64,000 nucleotides of DNA from Dokdonella sp. (GTDB lineage Bacteria > Pseudomonadota > Gammaproteobacteria > Xanthomonadales > Rhodanobacteraceae), in NCBI RefSeq assembly GCF_017744955.1, contig NZ_JAGIAG010000001.1, positions 1,054,001-1,118,000 on the forward strand. Direction: 5' to 3'. Below, piece after piece: positions 23,849 through 31,400 of this stretch. Each line of letters opens with the position of its first letter. The stretch's first letter is position 1. The notes beneath the pieces were generated by a model. The model did no database searches. It had not been told where the DNA came from and saw only the letters and a program-made list of their open reading frames with translations. A program made the position numbers and the translations under genes.

Positions 23849-25411
23849 TCAGCGCCGGCCGGCGGCGCGTCGACGGTGACGCATGCCGCCGAGGCCGAGC
23901 AGGGTCGCCAGCAGCGCCGTCATCCACGTCGACAACGTGGGCACCGGAACCTGTTCCCTCGGCGGCAACGCTCCCTGGCGCTCGAACGCGCCGATGTCCG
24001 CTGCGGCGCCGTAGACGCGAGGGAAGTTCGCGCCGCGTTGGTCGGACGCAAGGCCGTTGGGATTGCTGCCGTGGTCGATGGCCGGGCTTTCCTTGCTCAA
24101 GGCGTGCGTGCGTGTGGGGCCGCCGTTGAGGTTCAGCGGTTCGAGCAGCGGATCGAGTTCGAGCGTGTCCGTCGGCAAGGTGAACAGCGGGCCGCGCGCG
24201 CCGATGAGATTGTGGTTGCCGTCGATGGTTTGCTCGACCGCGGTGGAGTAGTTGTTGCGCTGGTTGCCGACGTTTTCGCCGAGGTCGTCGTCGCCGCCCG
24301 CGTCGAGGGCATTGCCGAACACGACGCTGCTGCGGAAGTACGAGCCCGGTGCGTTCAGCCACACACCGCCGGCGTCGCGCCCGGCGCGATTGAAGGCGAT
24401 GGTGCTGTTGTCCATCTGCAGCGTCGACGGCCGGCGCAGGAAGGCGCCACCGCCGATCTCGGCCTGCGCCTGGTTGCCGGAAATCGTGCTGTTGGACAGG
24501 CGCAGATCGCTGAACGCGGCGACGCCGCCGCCGCGGCCCTGGCTGAAGTTCGAGTCGATCGTCGAGTTGTAAATGCCGCCGCCGCGGATGGCCATCAGGC
24601 CGCCGCCGATGCCGTACGAATTGAAGCGCGGATCGGCCTGGTAGTCGGCGCGGTTGGAGCTGATCGCGCTGTCGAAGATCTGCATGAAGTACGCGTAGCC
24701 GCCGCCGCCGAAACCGGCCGTGGTCGCGTCGTCGAGGCGACCCGCGGCGAGGTTTCCGCTGATCAGGCTGTTCTGCATCAGCAGCGCGTAGGAAAACGTG
24801 CCGCCGCCGTAGGAGCCGACGCCGACCGCCTTGCAGTCGCTGACGGCGGCGTGATCGAGGCTGAGATAGCTGCGCGCGGCGATGCAGCCGCCGAACGCGA
24901 CGTCGTGGCCGGTGGCGCGATAGTAGCCGCCGCTGACGGTGAGTTTCTGCAGCGTCAGCGTGCCGAGGCCGTAGTGGATGAAGACGCGGTCGCGTCCGCC
25001 GCCGTCGATGACGGTCCGGTCCGCTCGGATTCCGGTCAGGGTCAGGTTGTCGAGCTCGATCGGGATCGCGCCGGTTTCCAGCGTGATGCGGCCGCATTGC
25101 AGACGGGTGAGGTCGATCGTGTCGGACTCGCCCGCCGCGGCGATCGTCGCGCGCAGCGAGCCGGGGCCGTCGTCGTCGCAATTGGTGACCGTCCGGATCG
25201 CTGCCGGCGATGGGGACGGGCCGGGACGCCGATCGAGTCCGGCCAGCTTGCCGAACAGCGGCCAGCCCGATTCGTCGCGCAGGCGCGGCCATGCGGCGTC
25301 GGCGGCGGCTCGGGAGTTTTCGCCCATCGTGGCGGCGAGCATCGCCGCCGCCAGGGCCGCGGCGAGGTGACGGCGCCGCAACGGCGCGGGGTGGAACGGA
25401 GCGTCACTCAT
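23849..25411 (-). CDS. Exported right-handed beta-helix protein with choice-of-anchor Q region and IPTL-CTERM tail
   Basis: 520 residues from the ATG at 25411 (GGGAAG upstream). After a signal peptide (LAAALAAAMLAATMG) comes an N-terminal motif T-V-T-N-C-D-D-D-G-P-G-S-L-R-A-T-I, then many short parallel-beta-helix coils (N-S-T-I-S-G-N, N-S-T-I-A-F-N). The stretch D-P-L-L-E-P-L-N-L-N-G-G-P-T-R-T-H-A-L and the following S-P-A-I-D-H-G-S match choice-of-anchor Q. The C-terminus is a classic tripartite sorting signal: VPTLSTWM, a hydrophobic helix, then R-H-R-R-R-A. Such IPTL-CTERM tails are processed by an archaeosortase/exosortase-like system. Only 13 bp separate it from the convergent phospholipase gene. 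Confidence 0.88.
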   Translation of the reverse strand: MSDAPFHPAPLRRRHLAAALAAAMLAATMGENSRAAADAAWPRLRDESGWPLFGKLAGLDRRPGPSPSPAAIRTVTNCDDDGPGSLRATIAAAGESDTIDLTRLQCGRITLETGAIPIELDNLTLTGIRADRTVIDGGGRDRVFIHYGLGTLTLQKLTVSGGYYRATGHDVAFGGCIAARSYLSLDHAAVSDCKAVGVGSYGGGTFSYALLMQNSLISGNLAAGRLDDATTAGFGGGGYAYFMQIFDSAISSNRADYQADPRFNSYGIGGGLMAIRGGGIYNSTIDSNFSQGRGGGVAAFSDLRLSNSTISGNQAQAEIGGGAFLRRPSTLQMDNSTIAFNRAGRDAGGVWLNAPGSYFRSSVVFGNALDAGGDDDLGENVGNQRNNYSTAVEQTIDGNHNLIGARGPLFTLPTDTLELDPLLEPLNLNGGPTRTHALSKESPAIDHGSNPNGLASDQRGANFPRVYGAAADIGAFERQGALPPREQVPVPTLSTWMTALLATLLGLGGMRHRRRAAGRR

Positions 25412-25467
25412 GCGGCAGCTTCCCAGAATTCGCGCGGGCGTGTGCATTCAACATACGCAGCCGCGCG

Positions 25468-25488
25468 GCCGGAGCGGACAGCTCCGGC
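25468..25488 (-). terminator. Hairpin downstream of rpiA
   Basis: GCCGGAGC pairs perfectly with GCTCCGGC around GGACA. It lies between the rpiA stop (25495) and the next gene start on the same strand (25411). There is no T tract, so it may act with Rho or only stabilise the 3' end. Confidence 0.5.
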
Positions 25489-25494
25489 GCCCGG

Positions 25495-26142
25495 TCAGCG
25501 CATTTCTTCGGCGCCGATCAGCACGACGTCGGCCGGGCGCTGCGCGAACAGGCCGACCGTGACCACGCCGGCGATCTGGTTCAGCTCGCCCTCCAGCTCG
25601 GCCGGACGCTCGATGCGCCAGCCGTGCACGTCGAGGATCCAGTTGCCGTTGTCGGTGACCACGCCGTCGCGCCAGACCGGATTGCCGCCGCGCTTGACGA
25701 TCTCGCGCGCGACGTAGCTGCGCGCCATCGGGATCACCTCGACCGGCAGCGGAAAGCGGCCGAGCGCGTCGACGCGCTTGCCGGGGTCGATGATGCAGAC
25801 GAATTTGGCCGCCGCCGCCGCGATGATCTTCTCGCGCGTCAGCGCGCCGCCGCCGCCCTTGATCAGGCAGCGCGCGGCGTCGCATTCGTCGGCGCCGTCG
25901 ACGTAGAGCGGAATGTCGCCGGCCGCGTTGAGGTCGAGCACCTCGACGCCACGTTCCTTCAGCAGGCGCGTGGACTGCTCCGAACTCGACACCGCGCCCT
26001 CGATGCGATGTTTGTGCTCGGCCAGCGCGTCGATGAAATGCGCGACGGTCGAACCGGTGCCGACACCGACGATCATGCCGTCCTCGACGTAGCGCATCGC
26101 GGCGCGCCCGGCCAAACGTTTCTCTTCGTCTTTGCTGCTCAT
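25495..26142 (-). CDS. rpiA: Ribose-5-phosphate isomerase A
   Basis: 215 residues from the ATG at 26142, close to the usual ~219; an upstream GTG would add a 13-residue leader not seen in the family. Motifs are complete: [13 protein letters not shown] (phosphate loop), [17 protein letters not shown] (catalytic Asp/Glu), [12 protein letters not shown], and [10 protein letters not shown] near the end. It interconverts ribose-5-phosphate and ribulose-5-phosphate in the non-oxidative pentose phosphate pathway. Downstream of the EVE-domain gene on the same strand; a heptamer repeat array (26179-26205) lies between them. Confidence 0.96.
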   Translation of the reverse strand: MSSKDEEKRLAGRAAMRYVEDGMIVGVGTGSTVAHFIDALAEHKHRIEGAVSSSEQSTRLLKERGVEVLDLNAAGDIPLYVDGADECDAARCLIKGGGGALTREKIIAAAAAKFVCIIDPGKRVDALGRFPLPVEVIPMARSYVAREIVKRGGNPVWRDGVVTDNGNWILDVHGWRIERPAELEGELNQIAGVVTVGLFAQRPADVVLIGAEEMR

Positions 26143-26178
26143 GGGCCTTGTAGTCTGAAAGTAGTCCGGCAAGCTTTT

Positions 26179-26205
26179 CACGAATCACGATCACGAATCA
26201 CGAAT
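26179..26205. repeat. Short CACGAAT heptamer array
   Basis: Four direct units of CACGAAT (one shortened to CACGAT) run just before the rpiA start region. The reverse complement is ATTCGTG, similar in shape to the GGTGATT heptamers at 44194-44221. Function unknown. Confidence 0.7.
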
Positions 26206-26210
26206 CCCGG

Positions 26211-26663
26211 CTATTCGAGCGCGAGAATGTGATTCCACTGCCCCTTGCTGACCGGCAGCACCGACAACCGGTTGCCGCGCTGGAGCAGGGCGAAGCCTTC
26301 GAGCTTGGCCTGTTGCCGCAGCTCATCGAGGCCGATGGTGCGCCCGAGCTTGCGCTTGAAGGCGACGTCGACCAGCATCCAGCGCGGATTCTCCGGCGTG
26401 CTCTTCTCGTCGTAGTAGTCGCTCTTGCGATCGAACTGGGTCGGGTCCGGATACGCCTCCGAGGCGACCTCGGCGACGCCGACCACGCCGGGTTCGGGGC
26501 AGCTGGAGTGATAGAACAGGACGCCGTCGCCGACGTGCATGCCGTCGCGCATGTAGTTGCGCGCCTGGTAGTTGCGCACGCCGGTCCACGGTTCGGTCTT
26601 GACGCGCGCGAGGTCGTCGATCGAGAACGCGTCGGGTTCCGTCTTCATCAGCCAGTAGTGCAT
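26211..26663 (-). CDS. EVE-domain protein
   Basis: 150 residues, a single EVE (PUA-like) domain: M-H-Y-W-L-M-K-T-E-P at the N-terminus, then WTGVRNYQARNYMRDGM and V-L-F-Y-H-S-S-C-P-E-P-G-V-V-G-V-A-E, the hallmark pocket. These domains bind modified bases in DNA or RNA such as 5-methylcytosine derivatives, and similar small proteins are conserved next to rpiA and fau in this order. Cytoplasmic. Exact substrate not established. Confidence 0.92.
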   Translation of the reverse strand: MHYWLMKTEPDAFSIDDLARVKTEPWTGVRNYQARNYMRDGMHVGDGVLFYHSSCPEPGVVGVAEVASEAYPDPTQFDRKSDYYDEKSTPENPRWMLVDVAFKRKLGRTIGLDELRQQAKLEGFALLQRGNRLSVLPVSKGQWNHILALE

Positions 26664-26720
26664 GAGATAAGCCGTCGCTGCTGCCCGGATGCGGACTTTA
26701 GCAGCCGTACCGCTCGCCGA

Positions 26721-27347
26721 TCACTCGATCGGCGGAGTCAGGTCGATCAGCTCGCGCTCGGTCGCGACGTAGTCCAGGCGCACGTCCCACGGCATCGCCT
26801 CGATCGCGGCGACCTCCTGCAGCGCGTAGCCGACGCCGACCAGCACCGGCTTGCCGACGCCCTCGCGCTCGCGCAGGAAATCGAAGCTGCGGTCGTAGTA
26901 GCCGCCGCCGAAACCGAGGCGGTAGCCGCGGCGGTCGAAGCCGAGCAGCGGCAGCAGCACGAGGTCGATGTCCGACGGCGCCAGCGCCTCGGACGGCGCA
27001 TGGACCGGCTCGGGAATTCCGTAGCGATTGGCGACGATCTCCTGGCCCGGCCGCCACGGCGCGAAACGCAGGCGTCGACCCTCGCCGACGACGGGCAGAT
27101 GCCACGTCTGCCCACGCGCGCGCAGCCCCGGCATCACACCGAGCAGCGGCAACTCGCCGCCGACCGCCCAGTAACCGGCGATGCGGCGATCGGTGAGGAA
27201 TTCCGGAATGCGTTCCAGCTGCGCGACCAGCCCATTCGCCGCCGCGATCCGCTCGCTCGCCGACAAGGCCTCGCGTCTCGATCGCAATTCCTTGCGCAAC
27301 GCGGAACGCGGATCGAGAGACGCCGGAGAAGAGGAGGGAGCGGTCAT
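26721..27347 (-). CDS. fau: 5-formyltetrahydrofolate cyclo-ligase
   Basis: 208 residues from the ATG at 27347 (AAGGCG upstream); the in-frame extension to 27476 runs into repeat DNA and is rejected. The ATP and substrate motifs are seen: RSALRKELRSRREALS at the N-terminus, and D-L-V-L-L-P-L-L-G-F-D-R-R-G-Y-R-L-G, then G-G-G-Y-Y-D-R-S. It converts 5-formyl-THF to 5,10-methenyl-THF using ATP. In E. coli ygfA/fau lies directly downstream of 6S RNA (ssrS), and the same order is kept here, apart from an inserted repeat pair. Confidence 0.94.
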   Translation of the reverse strand: MTAPSSSPASLDPRSALRKELRSRREALSASERIAAANGLVAQLERIPEFLTDRRIAGYWAVGGELPLLGVMPGLRARGQTWHLPVVGEGRRLRFAPWRPGQEIVANRYGIPEPVHAPSEALAPSDIDLVLLPLLGFDRRGYRLGFGGGYYDRSFDFLREREGVGKPVLVGVGYALQEVAAIEAMPWDVRLDYVATERELIDLTPPIE

Positions 27348-27420
27348 GCGTTCGCCTTCGCTTTTCTGCCGTCGAACCAGTCCGCGACGGCACTCATCGA
27401 AGGCAGGCGTCTGGTTGAAA

Positions 27421-27630
27421 GTGCGTCCATGGATGGCCGCTGGTGGATCATACGAACAATCGCGCGACACGGACACGCGAGTTTGTCGCAGCAGCGATCA
27501 AGGACGATCGCACAAGTACATGAAAAGTGCGGCCATGGATGGCCGCTCTAGACGCCCCGAAGCCGCGGGCCTTCCAGAGCACGATCCACAACAATCGACG
27601 CAGCGTTCAAGGACGAACGCAAAAGAAAGA
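27421..27630. repeat. Two structured ~105 bp repeat units between 6S RNA and fau
   Basis: Unit A starts at 27421 and unit B at 27527. Each opens with GTGCG(T/G)CCATGGATGGCC and, ~75 bp on, has a hairpin with the same 6-nt loop: GCGATC-AAGGAC-GATCGC at 27494-27511 and GCGTTC-AAGGAC-GAACGC at 27603-27620. The two stem bases changed between the copies are changed on both sides, keeping pairing. The first element of unit B is itself a hairpin (GCGGCCAT-GG-ATGGCCGC). The middles of the units are unlike each other. Hairpin B follows directly after the 3' end of 6S RNA and may serve as its terminator. Confidence 0.85.
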
Positions 27631-27818
27631 TGTCCTCCGCTGGTGTCGGTGCGCATCGAACGACCTTGATCCCGGGGATCAGGTGGGAGGGCTGACGCAA
27701 CCTTCAGGCTTTCCGCATGCGCGGACGTGCACACAGGTTTTCGTTTCGCCGTCCCGGGGTCGTCTATAGGAACAAGGCAATATGTAAGAGTGCGCTGCCG
27801 GGCACCGCAGAGGACACC
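27626..27818 (-). ncRNA. ssrS: 6S RNA
   Basis: Located between zapA and fau, the conserved position of ssrS in gammaproteobacteria. Read on the minus strand, the 5' end TGTCCTCTGC pairs with GCGGAGGACA at the 3' end, and inside that GGTGC pairs with GCACC, making the closing stem. Near the 3' end the strand reads GGGATCAAGG, like the E. coli segment GGGUUCAAGG. About 190 nt in length fits. 6S RNA mimics an open promoter and binds sigma-70 RNA polymerase in stationary phase. Ends are estimated from the stem to within a few bases. Confidence 0.88.
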
Positions 27819-27823
27819 CGCGG

Positions 27824-28126
27824 CTATTGTAGTGAGCCCGGGAACGCGCGTTCAAGCTTGGCGTGCATCGCTTGCAGTTTTTCCGCCAACTGCGCCGAAT
27901 CGCTCGCTTCGCGCTGGCGCGCGCCGAGCAGCTCGTGGCTGATGTTCAGCGCGGCGAGGATCGCGATGCGGTCGAGCGTGGCGGTGCGCGCGTTGTTGCG
28001 CATCTCGCGCATCTTGCCGTCGAGATAGCGCGCCGCGGTGAGCAGCCCCTCGCGTTCCTCCGGCGTGCACGCAATCAGGAATTCGCGGTCGAGGATGTTG
28101 ACCGCGACCGGTTCGCTGCCGCTCAT
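27824..28126 (-). CDS. zapA: Cell division protein ZapA
   Basis: 100 residues with GAGGGGAAG before the ATG. The N-terminal strand-rich part (PVAVNILDREFLIACTPEER) and the helix L-L-T-A-A-R-Y-L-D-G-K-M-R-E, followed by D-R-I-A-I-L-A-A-L-N-I-S-H-E-L and a C-terminal coiled coil, match ZapA. It bundles FtsZ filaments at the division site. 6S RNA starts only ~6 bp after its stop. The small ZapB-like gene is 22 bp upstream. Confidence 0.94.
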   Translation of the reverse strand: MSGSEPVAVNILDREFLIACTPEEREGLLTAARYLDGKMREMRNNARTATLDRIAILAALNISHELLGARQREASDSAQLAEKLQAMHAKLERAFPGSLQ

Positions 28127-28148
28127 CGCGCTTCCCCTCGATGCGAAT

Positions 28149-28367
28149 TCATGCGTGATTGTGTTCCAGCGACTTCAACCGCAGGATCATCGCCTCGACG
28201 CGCGCGCGCGCCTGCTCGTTGCGCGAGATCAGCTGGGCGCGTTCGATGCTGAGCTGTTCCTGGCTGTGGCGCAGGCTGCGGTTTTCCTCCTGCAGGGTGC
28301 GGCACAGGTCGAGCAGCCGATCGACTCGGTCGCCCAGGGCCAGCAAGCTTTCCAGGTGCGCGGACAT
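28149..28367 (-). CDS. ZapB-like coiled-coil protein (TIGR02449 family)
   Basis: 72 residues, almost entirely one coiled coil (LESLLALGDRVDRLLDLCR, then L-Q-E-E-N-R-S-L-R-H-S-Q-E-Q-L, ending L-K-S-L-E-H-N-H-A). This is the TIGR02449 family, conserved directly upstream of zapA in Lysobacterales and pseudomonads and presumed to be a cell-division partner. The stop is 22 bp before zapA, so the pair is co-transcribed. Ribosome site weak. Confidence 0.85.
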   Translation of the reverse strand: MSAHLESLLALGDRVDRLLDLCRTLQEENRSLRHSQEQLSIERAQLISRNEQARARVEAMILRLKSLEHNHA

Positions 28368-28461
28368 GGAGCCGAATATAGCATCGGGATTTGTCGTTGC
28401 GTGAGAGGGGCTTGCGGGAGCCGCGGCGGCACGCGCGAGGGCCGCGCCGGCGGACCTCCGC

Positions 28462-31400
28462 TCAGGCTTCGCCGAGCGCGATGCGCCGCCGTCGCGCGCG
28501 TTCGAGCAGGAAGTTCAGGCACTCCTGCGGCGGCATCGGCGGCGCCAGCCAGTGGCCCTGCACCTCGTCGCAGTCCTGCTCGCGCAGGTACTCGACCTGC
28601 TCGGCGATCTCCACGCCCTCGGCGACCACGTTGAGGCCGAGCGAATGCGCCATCGCGATCACCGTCGCGGTGATCGCCTCGTCGTCGGGATCGGTGGTGA
28701 TGTCGCCGACGAACTCCTTGTCGATCTTCAGCGTGTCGATCGGCAGGCGCTTGAGATAGCTGAGCGAGGAATAGCCGGTGCCGAAGTCGTCGATGGCCAG
28801 CGTCAGGCCGATCGTCTTCAGCCGGCGCAGCGTGGTGATCGACTGCTCCGCGTTGGCCATGACCATGCTCTCGGTCAGTTCCAGCTCGAGCTGGTTCGGC
28901 GCGATGTCGTGCTCGGCCAGCACGTCGCACAGGCGCTGGATCAGGTCGCCGCGCATCAGCTGCGCGACCGAGACGTTGACCGACATCGTGATGTCGCCGA
29001 TGCCGGTGTCGCGCCAGCGCGACAGCTGCGCGCAGGCCTGCGCGACGACCCAGTCGCCGATCGCGATGATCAGCCCGGTTTCCTCGGCGAGCGGGATGAA
29101 CATGCCCGGCGAGATGTCGCCGAGTTCGGCGCTGCGCCAGCGCAGCAGCGCCTCGACGCCGGTGACGCGCTCGTCGAGCAGCGACAGTTTGGGCTGATAG
29201 ACCAGCGACAGCTCGTTGCGCTCGAGCGCCTTGCCGAGCGCGGCGACCATCGTCGCGCGCAGCTTGGCGGCCGCGTCCATCGCCTCGGTGTAGACCATGA
29301 ACGTCTTGCGGCCGCGCTCCTTGGCCTGGTACATCGCGGTGTCGGCGAACTTCAGCAGATCGCTCGGGATCTGGCCGTGGTCCGGATACAGGCTGACGCC
29401 GATCGACGGCGAGATCACCACTTCCTGGCCGCTGTCCAGTTCCAGCGGCTGCTCGAACGCGGCGATGATCTTCTCGGCGACGCGCTCGGCCTCGCTGCCG
29501 TCGGCGATGTCCTCGATCACCACGGTGAACTCGTCGCCGCCGAGGCGGGCGACCGAATCGCCCTCGCGCACGACCTGGCGCAGGCGGCTGCCGGCCGCTT
29601 TCAGCATGCGGTCGCCGGCGGCGTGGCCCATCGAATCGTTGACGTGCTTGAAGCGGTCCAGGTCGAGGAACAGCACGCCGACCTTGCGCCCGGCGCGGCG
29701 CGCGCGAACGATCGCATGGCCGATGCGCTCGCTGAGCAGGGTGCGGTTCGGCAGGCCGGTGAGGGTGTCGTAGTTGGCGAGGTAGCGCAGTTCCTGTTCC
29801 GCGCGCTTGCGGTCGGTGATGTCGGAGATCACGCTGACGAAATGCGTGCGCCGGCCTTCCGCGTCGCGCACCTCGGCGATCTCGATCCAGCTGAGGAATT
29901 CGTCGCCGTCCTTGCGCCGCTGCCACAGCTCGCCGCGCCAGTGGCCGTTGCGGACCAGATTGTCGCGCATTGCGGCGTAGTACTCCGCCGCGTGCTGGCT
30001 GCAGTTGAGCAGCGTCGAGGACTGCCCGACCACTTCGTCCTCGCGCCAGCCGGCCATGCGCGTGAACGCGGGATTCACGCTGACGAAGCGGAACTGCGGA
30101 TCGGTCACCGCCACCGCCTCGCCCATGCTGCGGATGACCTCGTCGGCGATGCGCCGCTCGCGCTCGGCCGCGCGCGTCGCGGAGACGTCGCGCGCGGTGC
30201 CGCTCATGCGCAGCGGCTGGCCGTCCTCGTCGCGCTCGACGATCTTGCCGCGCACGATCACCCACACCCAGTCGCCGCGGTGGTTGCGCTGGCGGTGTTC
30301 GGACACCAGCGTCTCGGTCTTGCGGTTGATGTGGTCTTCCAGGCGCAGCTCGACCGCGGGCAGGTCGTCCGGATGGATGTTGGCGCGGAACCAGTCGTAG
30401 GCGTAGACGCGCGAATCCTTCGGTCCGCGCTCGAGCGGATTGGCGGCGCCGGTCACCGTGAACAGGCCGCGCGGAACGTCCCAGTCCCAGAACGCGTCGC
30501 CCGAGCCCCACAGCGCCAGGCGCAGGCGGTCCTCGCGTTCGCGCAGGCCCTGGTGGTAGCGCTCCATCTGCAACCGACGCCGCCGGTGCGTGCTCCAGGC
30601 ATAGGCGGCGAGCAGCAGGCCCGCGGCCAGGTAGCCGGCCTGCGCGGGCCGGCTCTGCCACCACGGCGGCGTCACGCGCAGGTCGAGCGCGGCGGGCTGG
30701 TCGTTCCAGTAGCCGTCGTGGTTGCTCGCGCGCACCTTGAAGCGGTAGTTGCCGGGGCCGAGGTTGGTGTAGGTCGCCTCGTGGCGCGTGCCGGCGTCGA
30801 TCCAGCGCTCGTCGAAACCTTCGAGCTGGTAGGCGAAGCGGTTGCGCTCGGGCGCGGTGAAATCGAGCGCGGCGAACTCGAAGCGCACGATGCGATCGGC
30901 CACCGCCATGCGCACCGGCGTGTTCTCCGGAGGCGGCAGCGCGGTGCCGCTGCCGATGCGCACGCGCGTGAACACGACCGGCGCGGCGTAGCGGCTGCCG
31001 GCGATCGTCTGCGGCGGGAACAGGTTGAAGCCGTTGACGCCGCCGAAGGCGAGGCGGCCGTCGTGCAGCGCGGCGAAGGCACCGCCGTTGAATTCCATGT
31101 CCTGCTGGCCGTCGGCCAGGGTGAACGAGCGGAACGTCGCGCTGGTGCGGTCGAACGAGGCGATGCCGCGATTGGTGCTGAGCCAGAGCCGGCCCATCGC
31201 GTCGCTGCCGATCGCGTAGACCGAGCGGTTCGGCAAGCCGTCGCGCGTGAGCCAGCGGGTGAAGCGCGCGCCGTCCGCGTCGAGCCGGTCGAGGCGGTTC
31301 AATCCCGCCTGCGTGCCGACCCACAGCACGCCGTCGTCGCTCTCGTGGATCGAGCGCACCAGGTTGCCGGCGAGCGAATGCGCGTCGTGGGGATCGTTGC

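Noticed and set aside
27348..27626. Extra small genes in the repeats beside fau
   Set aside because: Short frames change with each repeat unit and lack ribosome sites; the DNA is better explained as structured repeats.
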